This document shows positions 11,851-22,510 of a DNA stretch of 64,000 nt, in pieces. Both the position numbers and the translations under genes were made by a program. The stretch spans positions 171,008 through 235,007 of the forward strand of contig VXBM01000191.1 of the NCBI GenBank assembly GCA_013400155.1, written 5' to 3'. Position 1 is the stretch's first letter. Each line of letters begins with the position of its first letter. The notes under the pieces are model-generated. The model was not told the DNA's origin. It made no database searches and worked only from the letters and a program-made list of their open reading frames with translations. The stretch comes from Helopsaltes ochotensis. Lineage: Eukaryota > Chordata > Aves > Passeriformes > Locustellidae.

Positions 11851-13353
11851 ATCCCAGAAAGATGCTCACCTCTTAATCTCAGTTTCAGAAACACTTCTGA
11901 AGCAACATCCAATCCCACCAGCAGTGAAATCAATTAGGAAGTAGCTGCTGGAAAGCAATGAATATGTAGAGGTGCTTTCTGTAACAATAATCAGAGTTGA
12001 AAGGAAAGCATGAGTAGCTTGCTGAGGAGATGAATTTGCATTTTGCATTCTCTCTGAAGGTATCTGTGCTTCACTCTAACGTTTGTGTTGCACAAACACC
12101 TGAGTGATAAAGACTTTTGTACGCACACAAGCCAAGGCTTGGTGTACCAGCCTCAGCATTGTTCCTCCTGTCCAAAGAGGCTTAAGAGGAGACAGGGAAA
12201 GTATCTGCCCCTCAGCGATCTATACTGCTGGAGGGCACTGGGTTTCCTGCCATGTCTGCGGCAAGTGCCAGCTCTGGAACAGGTACAGCAATGAGTTATG
12301 TATAATTTTGTAGTCTTTGAAGCTCCTCTGAAGTATAGGGGACAACTGTCTGGACAACTGCCCTAACAGGTGAGATGCAGCTCTCCTGTTTCCACTGCTG
12401 TGTTCATTCTTGTGCAGCTCATGCTAAGAGAAGCAGCCTAATTTTACAGTCATGTGAGAATCATGTCCTTTTTCTTGTATCATCTTGCTTTAGGTTCTGT
12501 GAGGTGTAATTGTTTTAAACTCCTAAGATAAGAGGTAAAGAATTCTTGTTAGTGAATGATTATCATTAATGCTTGTTATTTTATTTATCAAAATATGTTG
12601 CAGTAACTTCTGGTAAACCATTTCCCTTCCTTTTATAACAAAAAAATGAAGTCTGCCTATGCTAACAATCACAAGGGTCAGTCAGCTCTGTTGGTTTTTT
12701 GAAATAAACATTGTTAACTGAAAACCTAGACTTCTTTTATTTATCGGACTGAGTCAGAACTTTAAAGCAGAAAACAGCTTTGAAGTAGGGCCCAAAGTAA
12801 AGAAAAAAAGCAAAACAAAACCTTTAATGTTTTATCTGCAGGTTTGCTGACCAAATCCATCTGCTTTATTTGACAACTGACAAAGACTGGCAGGTGCTCT
12901 AATGAGATGGCTTTGGCTGCACTTGCAGATCATCCTTTCGAAACCCGCAGCAATGTCGCTCTCCAAATAGCTGAAAGACATGATTGACCTCCATGTCAAA
13001 TGTGTCAGTGAATGTGTGCATGACCATTCTTGCGGTACGCGTAAAAACCCCTCCCACACCCCTCTCTCTGCAGCTCGCTGACCCCTGCTCCTGTCTGCCC
13101 TGTATTTGCTTTTTTCCCTTCTTCCATTTTGGGTCTGGTCTTTCCCGCAACAGAAATTCATCAGCAACAGCCAACACCCCAATGAAAACTTGCAAAAGGG
13201 CCATATCACCCCCAGGACTGTGCCACGAGGGGAGAAAGGAGCTGGCCAGTCCCTTGCTCTCTGGGTGCTGCTCTTACTCAAACAACAGAGTTTGTCATTT
13301 AAAAGGCAAGATTTAGGAGAAAGAGGTGGTATAAAACCACAGATCCCCAAGAA
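11851..13353. other. Unique non-coding DNA
   Basis: Open frames of 184 codons (13386-12832, minus) and about 100 codons overlap on both strands. Part of the longest frame's start lies inside the CR1 relic that follows. None shows a domain. Confidence 0.45.
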
Positions 13354-13430
13354 TAATTGAGGCTGGAAGGGACCTCTGAAGGTCATCTGGCCTGTCCCTT
13401 GACCAAAGCGGGCCCAATTTCAAAGTCAAC
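13354..13430 (-). mobile_element. CR1 LINE fragment, 3' end
   Basis: GAGGCTGGAAGGGACCTCTG, then a GTCATCTGGCCTG segment and an AAAGCGGGCCCAATTTCAAA-like segment, match the reverse complement of the avian CR1 3' tail in correct order. About 75 bp survive. The 3' terminus faces the low-coordinate side, so the element is on the minus strand. Confidence 0.85.
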
Positions 13431-14027
13431 ATTTTCAGTATCAATATTGTCTGAGAGCAAATTGTGCACCTTCATCTCTCTGCTTTGGTAGATACCAGCT
13501 GGGAATGTTTTTTCTTTCTCATAGACTAAGAGAACAGAATAATCACGTTAAAATTAGAGCAATAGTTCCAAATTTGTATCTATCTTTTCAGCTTCTATTT
13601 TTGACTTGAAGAAGGACTTTTGTACCCAGACACTTGTTTGCTTTTTCAGATGCATCAGCTAGTTAAATAAAAATATTATCCCCTCCTGCAAATCTTGCTG
13701 GTATTCTTAGACTCTACCAGCAAGAACATTATCTTCAGTGAAGTTTTGACTCAGCAGTGACCAGAGAACTTTTGTCCCTGAGATTACTTACAATTTATCT
13801 CAAACAAGCTGCTGAAGCTGTTATTCAAATAAACAGATAAATCCAATAGTCAACAGTGTTATCTTAAGGCTTAAATGGTACAGAAATTAAAAGAGAAACT
13901 GAAGTAAAATAGCCTGTGCAAAATCAGTGATTCTTTGTTTTTAACATAGTTGAAATTCATTTGTCCCTGTTATCCAGCCCCCTTTTTGCTGCTAAAGTTG
14001 ACAACATCTTTGGTTTGTCATTCCAAG

Positions 14028-14048
14028 TGGGGGGAGGGGGGGGGTGGG
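14028..14048 (+). repeat. G-rich run, quadruplex-forming potential
   Basis: GTG6AG9TGGG-type sequence: 18 of 21 bases are G, interrupted only by A and T. It fits intramolecular G-quadruplex formation on the plus strand. Confidence 0.8.
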
Positions 14049-14836
14049 AAATTAGGAGAGCAGACCTAAAGAAAAAGGGCTGGGCAGGGATGTCAGTAGC
14101 AAGATGTGCTTTGTCTAAAGTTCACTGATCTTAATTATGGTAAAAGATTAAAGGACATTACGTCATTCTAATTCCTATACTGACAGTTCCCTATTAAAAG
14201 TTAAACACCTGACACAAAAGCAGTGCCATTTTCTTCAAATTAGTCTTCACAACCAAAAATAAAATAGGAAAACCTTGTCAGCTGTTATTTTTTTTACTGG
14301 GTATATTATGGGAAGCCTAGAGTAGAGATTTTGCTACACAGTCCAGCTGTTCCTGACATAACTAGGCACACACATCAGATTTTTCACTGCAGTATAATCT
14401 TGTTCTGTTGAATCAAGTCAGGAACTTAAAAAAGCTCCAACCGTATCACCCTGAGCAATCCTTGACCTTCACAATTACATTTTCAAATGCTTGGGGAAAG
14501 AAAAAAAACTAGGATGAGCTGTTCAGGCTGCTCTGAAAGGAATGCAGATTCCATCAGTGACCATTTGCATCAGTCAGTGGAAATGACCCCAAAAAAATGT
14601 TCTCAGAATTCATTCCTCGAGCTTCACTTACTGGATTAACCACACTTTTTTCCTTCTGCCATGTTACTATTGGTTACTACTACAGGCCACTGAATCCATC
14701 ATGGACAGTCCATCCTCCAAACAGTCTAGTGTGACCACAAGAAAAATAACAGACAGGAGAAAGGACTTGTTACTGACATTTTTAGATGAGGCACAAATGG
14801 AGGTTAGTATCTTGAGGGGCAATTTGTGGTGGATTA

Positions 14837-14862
14837 CAAAAATCAAAAAATCAAAAAATTAA
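14837..14862. repeat. (TCAAAAAA)n short tandem repeat
   Basis: Three imperfect units of about 8 bp (AAAAATC / AAAAAATC / AAAAAATT). Confidence 0.7.
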
Positions 14863-17800
14863 ACAGTTTTGTGTACTGAAATCCCAACCTCTAGAGCTTT
14901 GCCCTGTGCCTTGCACAGGGAGTAGCTGAAGGAGTATCTGCTCTTGGAGAGAATGTGGTATACACAGGACAAAGTTGCTCCTCAGTCACAGATCTTCCCT
15001 CAGAATGATACCTCCTGAAATATCCCATCAAAAAGTGTGAACAGCAGCAAAAAGAAAATGCTTTCAGGGCTTCAGAAGGCCTGTAGAGCACAGGAGGATT
15101 GTCAAATAGCGTTTCATTGACTGTTCCAGCAAGTACCCCTGTTTTTCATGATGTCATTTCCCTCTAGCCTCTGCTCCTTCCTCTCCTTTTTGCTTTACTT
15201 CTCCTCAGCTAATGCTGATAGGGAGGTTTAGACAGAAGAAACAGGAAAATAATTGTTATTTTTCAGAATAAGACTGCAGAATTTAGGGAGTTTCCAATTT
15301 GAAGAGCAAGCAGGGGAATTTAACTTCTTCCCTTAGTTTGCCCTCCCACATATTAAATTTAAGTATGCCAAATTAGTGGAAAACTTGTAATGCAAGTGAG
15401 TTATGCTCCTGAAGGACAAGGGAGAAAAAAATACCTCATGGTTCCTGGAAAACTTAAGTCTGAGGGCCAGATAACCCTAAAAACTTGCACTAAGCCATTT
15501 GCGCAGTCACACTCAATGTCTAGAAAACTCTTCAACCATGAGGAGAAGAGTAGTCCTATCCAGGAAAAATAATTCATCTCAGACAAAGAAAGCAACTAAT
15601 GTGGAAATGAGTGGCTGAAATTCCACCACAATAAAAGTGTGATTATAATGCTACGGCTTTACGATCTATGAATATGATCATAGACTGTATTTGTCCAAAC
15701 GTTTTTCCCTTCAGATTTTGGCTTAAAAATCTGTGTCAGGACATCACTGTTTCATGATTAAAAGACTCAGGCAATAACTGCTTGCTGTGAGCAGGAGGGA
15801 CAGGCACTATGTGCAGCCACTTCCAGTTGCAGACCCTCTCTCAGCAAATGCAGCATGTGCTGAAGGAACTCCCTGCAGATCCCACCAATAATTCCAACAC
15901 TGATTCAGACTTTAAATGCTGTTCTGGTGATGACGGTACTGCCACAACTGACCTTGATAAATACAGGGACTGTATTTAATGTGCCCATCAATAAATATTG
16001 TGTGCTCTACTGACAGAACCGTGCTACCAGCCAGTTCTTAGTTAGCCTTACTTTTCATCTAAAACTGGCAGTGCACGGAACCTCACATTTGTTAAGTTAG
16101 CAAGATACTCTTCTATTTTATATAAAAGGTGTGTTTTAGGAGAATTAGGCCTAACAATCCAGCTGCAGCTCAAGAGCAAGAAAATTATAGACCATGTAAA
16201 CCTTTATCTGAACAAATAGGCAAACCAAATAAACCTCCTTCTCTTTAACTGAGTAATCAAACTGCAGAAAGAAGTGATAACAGCGTAAAGGTAGCAGAAG
16301 AAAAGGTGGCTGCTAAATAATACCTTGTCAAACAAAGAAGGAGACCTGTGAGTGGCTACATTGGAGTTAGGAGAATTGGATGAACATGTTTGCACACATA
16401 TATATGGAGGAGTAATGTGAACGGTGGTGAGGGCCATTTACTTTGATGTCTACTGGAACCCTGAACAAAAAGCAAAACAAACAAGAGATGCCAATCTGAA
16501 TTTCCACACTCCAAAGTAACCTGTTACTATAGGATTTGAGCCTCCTGTGGTTTAATTCTGGCAGTAATTACATAGGAACAGCATTTGTGGTAGCGTCAGG
16601 ACAAATATTACCTCCATTAGGTCTTGAACAAACATGAATCCAGAAGTGTAGGTGTTCTCCAACTTACCGTGTCCACATAACACCAGTTAATTGATCTTAT
16701 TGGGTGCTATGGACACCCAACCATTTGGGAAACTCTGTGGTTTTAATGCCCTCTACTGGTCCTTCCCACTGCAGGAGCCCATCCTTTGGGAACCCTCCGT
16801 GGTCCCAGAGGCCCATGGAGCAAGGAGAGGGAGAGTTGGCCAGAGGCAGTGCTGACCCATCTCACTGAAGGCACCACGGAGAGGGTATGGGGCTCAGTCT
16901 TGCTTAAAGAAGTCATAGCTGGCTTATAATGATTTTTAATAATTCATTTAATGCTTGCAGTCATTAACCTTTTTGGAATGTGATTTGTCATAGACGAGGG
17001 CTAAACTCTCCTACTGGAAGGAGGAGGGGCAAGAGGGGGAAATGCTGTGGGCTGTGTTTGAATGTGTCCAGCCATGGTATTTACTCCTACACCCCCTTGT
17101 GTCATTTACCTTGTGGCAATTCTCCTTGGATTTCGTACAGCTCCAATTTAAAGCTTATGCCAGTAAATTAGCATTTCAAGGGCAAGAAACATTCTCAGTG
17201 AAATTTGCACCTCTCTGGGTTGCACTTGTGTGCAAAGGCACACCCAGCCTGGCTTGGTGCTGCATGCTGGGCATCTTTACTGCATAAAGAAACCAAACTA
17301 TCCAGGGAAGATGTGTTGGAAACTCGTACACAGGCATAGCCTTCGAAGCTTTTCAGAGCTGGCCCTATCGACTCCTTCCAGTAGCAGATGCAAAATCAGT
17401 CTGTATATTTTAATAATTAACAGCAGTGATAGAAGTCTGCAAGGTTTTTCTAAGTTAATGTAGCTGCTTAAATAAAGTTTGTAAACTAGACCTCTGTTGT
17501 TACATCTGCTTTTTGATCTGGCACCTATCTTAATGTAGTAATCAGCAACAAGCAGGAGGGTGTGTTAGCATGTTACATTTGTTAGCATTGCTACAGGCGA
17601 GAGAACACTTGCACTTTGCGAAAAGAAGCAAACCCAAAACAATAGAGTAAGATCAAAGTGAAATCTCTGATGATTTTTCTTTCACGGAGAGTTTCCTTCT
17701 TTTCCTTCGCACATTTTCTGAGAAGTTTCTGCTCTTGGAGGTCACCCTTAGATTTATGAAAAGGACAACACTGAAATATCAATAGAAGCATTAAAGCAGT

Positions 17801-19012
17801 CCCCAAAAAGGACTTAATATAGAACCAGACCTGAGGACAAAATTTCTGCCACAATCAACACTAGTTGTTCCCCTTAGCTTGTTTTGCACACAGGAACTCC
17901 AGTTGTGGAGCCAGTGTGGCAGAAATAGCTCAGCAGGAAAGGCATGTGAGGCATCTGCCATGTGCACTGGAGAGCTTCGCTGAGGGTTCATTTTTTTTTT
18001 CTTCTTTCAGATACCATACAAATGATTCAAATTTGAAGGACAGATCACTTCCCAGCCCTGCTGGCTCCTTAGCAAAGCAGATCAATCCAGAAAAGCCACA
18101 ATTTCCACAAAATCCAGTTGTTTCCATGCATCCAGGCTGGGTGTGTAATCATTCTGAGATTGGGCTCACAGGCAGATGAGGTCACAAAATCAGTGGATCC
18201 TAAGTGAGTACCATGCACTAGCCACCAGTGGTCCGTCTTGATTTTGCTGGAAAAGTAGAATCATTAAAGTAATTATGTACAAAATTTTAAGGTAGAAGAA
18301 ATTGATGGTACTTGTATCTGGGATACTGACTTGGCAAGAGGAAATCCAAGTTCTTTTTTGTCTGCTCTTGGCCTAACACAAAAGGGAGTCGTTCCACTTC
18401 TGTGCACCAAACAGGTGCTGTTCTAAGAATGTACACAATAAAACTATCTCCTTCTGGAAAGGGCATGAAAATCTGCTGAGGAGGACAATATCTAAATGCT
18501 AAAGGAGATTATGATTATACAGTAATCTGAGAGCAGGACTTGAGCTGATGCCCAGGAGAACATAAAATGTGATTGGTCCCATATTGCAGATCAAAATGTT
18601 TTGATGGCTAAATATCAAATACTTCAAGTGCCCTCAAGTACTTTGAAATGAGCTGCCATCTGAGAGGTTACAAAGCAAACAACCCCAGTAAAATTCAAAG
18701 AAGGAGTACATTACAGAGTCCAGCAATCTGGTCAAACTATTCTGGAGAGGGCAAGGTAAAAATCAATTAAGTAGGCTGTTAATTACAAGGTACATGCTTA
18801 GCTCCAGATGCAAAATAATGACGATGGAGCAGTAAATATAGACCATGTGTGGGCCCTGAGCAGCACCCAGACCAGGTGAGTCACATTGTGCCATGCCACA
18901 GTAAGTCTTCAGGTAAGTGTGGCTGCAAGTAGGAGACAAACCAGTCAAGTTTGCAGATAGTAGCTTTGCCTAAAAAGTGGAACCAGTTAGAGGCAGCTGC
19001 TGATCAGAGAGT

Positions 19013-19085
19013 ATGCTGAGTCGGAAGGGCCCCACAAGGATCATCAAGTCCAACTCCTGGCCCTGCACGGCACCAGGACGGGCTG
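19013..19085 (-). mobile_element. CR1 LINE fragment, 3' end
   Basis: GAGTCGGAAGGGCCCCACAA followed by GGATCATCAAGTCCAACTCC and TGGCCCTGCACGG matches the CR1 subfamily tail with the 'pointing to a single-block CCTGGCCCTGCA' signature, in reverse complement. About 70 bp survive. It is the same subfamily type as the fragment at 21.53 kb. Confidence 0.85.
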
Positions 19086-19837
19086 TGCACTGCAGCTTTC
19101 GGGTATATGAAAGCTTTGCCATGATCTCTGAAGAACCAGAAAGGTTGGTAGTGCATTCCTATTGACCAGAGGGTGTTACTTGACATAGGCTGGGATGGAG
19201 GAGATGGTGGTGGTTGCTCTTCTGCTGTGGATGGAAACACAAGGCCTGAGGGCATGTACCTAAGAATGGGAGTGGTAAAGGTGGGAGTGGTCCTGGTGCT
19301 CCACTAATGGAAGTGATGGCTGGAAGCCTTGTACATAGCATGGCTCAATTTGTGGTTTCACCTGCATGTCTGCAGGCCTGCATCTGCGTGTTGGAGCTAA
19401 TGACCACAGTCAGCTCTGATTTACAGAGAACTGATACAATTACTTGGCTCTTGCTAAGCTGAAAATGCAGGTTTTGCCTGAGCAAAGCTGTAACTTCTGT
19501 GTGTTGTGAAGACTGCGAGAAAACCCTAAGATACAGAGACCATATAAAATGATATAATTTCCTATTTTCTATAGGCATTTCCTCTGGTTTATTCAAATTA
19601 ACATTAGGATTTTTTTCTTTCCCATCCCTATCACTTATGTGTTTCAGTAAAGTATATTGCAAGGTGAAATTATTTCCTTCAACTATGACTTTAAAATAAT
19701 GAATCCCCCCCAATATTTCATCACAGAGTTAACCTGAAATTTGTCTTCTAGAATCTCATTGTCTTACTGAGTATCATGGCAAAATTTAGATTTTCATGTT
19801 AAAATATAGTTGCTAGTACCTGCCATCAGTTTAACTT
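19086..19837. other. Unique non-coding DNA
   Basis: A 122-codon minus frame (19713-19345) has no recognised domain. Confidence 0.45.
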
Positions 19838-20655
19838 ATCACAGAATCTCAGGATGGATAGGGTTGGAAGGGACCTCAGAGGGGTCATCTGGCCCAGCCT
19901 CCCTGCTCAAGCAGGGTCATCCTAAAGCTCATGGCACAGGATTGCATCCAGACAGCTCTGGAATCTCTCCAGTAAGGGACACCCCACAACCCCTTTGGGC
20001 AACCGGTTCCAGCACTCGGTCACCTGCACAGTAAAGGAGTTCTTCCTCAGATTCAGGGGCAATTTCCTGCCCATCAGTTCCTGCCCATTGCCTCTTGTGC
20101 TGTTGCTGGGCACCACTGAGAAGAGCCTGGGTCTGTTCTCTTGACTCTCCCTTCAGATATTGATAGACACTGATAAAGCGTACTCTCAGTTGCCTCTTCT
20201 TGAAGCTGAACAAATTCAGTTCCCTCATCCTTTTCTCATAAGAGAGATGATCCAGTGCCTTAATCATCTTTGTTGCCCTCCATTGGACCTCCACTGGACC
20301 TGCTCCAGGAACTCCATGTCTCCCTTGTACTGAGGAGCCCAGAACTGGACACAGTATCCCAGCTGAGCTCTCACCAGGGCTGAGCAGAGGGGCTGGATCA
20401 TCTCCCTCGACCTGCTGGCAATGCTCTTCCTAATCCACCTCAGGTTCTCCTTGCCCATCTTGGCCACAAGGACACACTGCTGGCTCATGGAAAGTTTGTT
20501 GTTCACCAGGACCTTCAGGTCCTTCTCTGCAGAGCTGCTTTCCAGCAGGTCAGCCCTAGCCTGCACTGGTACCCAGGGCTATTCCTCCCCAGGTATAGGA
20601 GCCTGACTTTGCCTTTGTTGAACTTCAGACATTTCTTCTCTGCCTGTCTCTCTTT
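19838..20655 (-). mobile_element. CR1 LINE, 5'-truncated, with broken ORF2 C-terminus
   Basis: This is a CR1 retrotransposon on the minus strand. Its 3' tail begins at about 19838 (ATCACAGAATCTCAGGATGG, GGGTTGGAAGGGACCTCAGA). Reading leftwards from 20655, the C-terminal part of ORF2 (reverse transcriptase thumb and beyond) is recognisable: a LLESSSAEKDLKVLV segment and ALVRAQLGYCVQFWAPQ around 20566-20264, a TKMIKALDHLSYEKR segment near 20290-20230, and FTVQVTECWNRLPKGVV near 20050-19970. These lie in different frames, so at least two frameshifts break the frame. The catalytic RT core and endonuclease are absent through 5' truncation. The copy cannot move by itself. Confidence 0.95.
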
Positions 20656-21527
20656 TACAACTTTCTGTTCAGAAATCCTTTATTTCAGAGTTCATTTTAA
20701 TTGCAGTCTGAGGTTACCTGACAATTGTTGCCTGACTTGTCCTGGCACTGACACAAAGGCCCCACCTCTGGCTGAGGTATGAGACAAAATACAGTAATTC
20801 CTAATTCCATTGCAATGGGCTCATGTGAAAATGTACCGCTGCCTTTTTGCAAGCTTTAGCAAAACATGAGCTACATGAGTAGGGAAGTCTTGTCTTTTGC
20901 CTCTTTTGGAGTAGTATAGGGAAAGGCTTCAGACAGAGAGAGGGAGACCATTGTACTGTATTATTGAAAGGTCTTTTATCACTCACAAGGAAAAACCCAC
21001 ATTTGCATTTTGGGGCACCTAAAGTCATCTCAAAATGAATTAAAAACTGATAAATCAACCTCACATAGCATTTTGACTGCAAGTGTATTTTGTGACAGGC
21101 AGCCTAGAGGCAGCCTAGAGGCTCCATTTTCCCGGGTCTTTTCCTTTACTTCTCATGAGTATCTGTTTCCCCTTCTCTGAGTTCAATACTTGAGGTGTTA
21201 CCTGCTGTCCACAAAAAAAGTGGATCTTGACTAACCATCATCATATTTGGAACTTCAGTAGGGCTCTCCCCTGGTTCTCAGAAAATCCAAAAGCCACTCT
21301 TCTCTCATGTTCCAAATTGTGATAAATAAAATGTAGGTATGTTGCATGGAAAACACTAAGCACTGCAAATGATGTTTTGTCTCTTTAGTGTAGCTTGAGA
21401 TATTATTTGTGTCTTAGTGTGTCAGCCATTAAAACACACTTTGGTTGCATTTTCAGGCTTTGAGCCTCACTGTGAGGGCAAAACATTCCATTTTCATTTT
21501 GAAGTTCAATTAGCACTTTGGAAATAG
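20656..21527. other. Unique non-coding DNA
   Basis: A 12-bp unit (GGCAGCCTAGAG) is tandemly duplicated at about 21098-21121. Nothing else recognised. Confidence 0.5.
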
Positions 21528-21645
21528 CACCACAGAATATCCTGAGATGGAAGGGAACTAGGATCATCAATTCCAGCTCCTGGCCCTGCAGAGGACAACC
21601 CCTAGAATTGCACCATGTGTATGAGAGCATTGTCCAAACAACACT
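21528..21645 (-). mobile_element. CR1 LINE fragment, 3' end
   Basis: CACAGAATATCCTGAGATGG, then AGGATCATCAATTCCAGCTC, CTGGCCCTGCAGAGGACAAC and GAGAGCATTGTCCAAAC follow the order of an avian CR1 tail in reverse complement. It extends further into the element than the related fragment at 19.0 kb. Confidence 0.88.
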
Positions 21646-22199
21646 GATCCCAAGTTTTAATGAAAAATAGCTCCACAAGTATTGTGTAATTTCATAGGAT
21701 CATTGCACCCTGTGAGACTGGCTATTTGTAACACAGTCAAAATATCTTCAAGTGCAATATGGGCTCTTCAAATCTACCCACCATGAACCTGTGGGTAGTT
21801 TTCATGCTTTTTGCATTGTGTACTGGGTAGAAGACAGAGAAAGTTTAGGAAACGTTATTGCTTCATGCAATATCTTAACACACATCTACCACCCACTGTG
21901 CCTATCTAGTGCACTATCTACCACTTAGTAGAGCCTGATATTGCACAATAACAAAATTTAACAGCAGTTTGGAAGCAGAAAAATAACTTCTCATCTCATG
22001 AGCAGGCCTAAGTCTCTCCCCTCCCTCTGTCAGGCAGATCCACTTAAGCCCTGATTGCTCTGCCAGGTTTGAGGTGTTCACTTCTTGTTGGTTTATACTT
22101 GTGATTCCTGGACTGATCCACTCTGATGTGTTTTGCATCATCTCTGGAAAGCTAAGGTTTTGTTTTTCCCAAGTCACTTGTATTCCCTTAGACGTCAAC
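21646..22199. other. Unique non-coding DNA
   Basis: Nothing recognised. Confidence 0.5.
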
Positions 22200-22510
22200 T
22201 GATTTCAGCAGAATAGCATCTGCATGGCTGAAACAATGCTGTATACAACTGGCAAAAACTAAATTAGGCTATGCAAATGAACTTTTGTGCAGCTAGGTTT
22301 ACTGTTTATGCTTACAGTTGCCCTGATAAACCATAGGTGTCGGTTGTTCCAAAATGAGGCATAATGCTTTGCTCCAAGTAGCAACTTGACGTAAAAAGGC
22401 TTGGCAGGTGATTAGTTAATATCATTTAATCTGTTTCAGTAATTTAAATATTGTCAGCAGCTGAAAAAGTGCCTATTCAAAGTAGCTGCTCTAAGGATGC
22501 TTAATATCTT
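22200..22510. promoter_or_regulatory. Candidate conserved non-coding (enhancer-like) block
   Basis: Repeat-free, AT-rich DNA with an octamer ATGCAAAT at 22271-22278 and several TTAAT/TAATTT cores between 22410 and 22450 (GATTAGTTAATATCATTTAA). Motif density suggests a developmental regulatory element. This is inference only, as no alignment is available. Confidence 0.25.

Larger units (their letters stand above)
13431..19012. other. Unique non-coding DNA with small simple repeats
   Basis: It contains a G-rich run at 14028-14048 and an (AAAAATC)-like run at 14837-14862. No genes or recognised transposons. Three good splice-donor matches cluster at 18876-18918 without a convincing acceptor. 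Confidence 0.45.

Noticed and set aside
12832..13386. Longest open frame (184 codons, minus)
   Set aside because: No domain, signal peptide or splice context. Its 5' end lies in a CR1 relic and a second minus frame overlaps. The length is within chance for 64 kb.
15905..15960. C/D-box snoRNA-like TGATGA...CTGA pair
   Set aside because: Boxes are too close together and there is no terminal stem.
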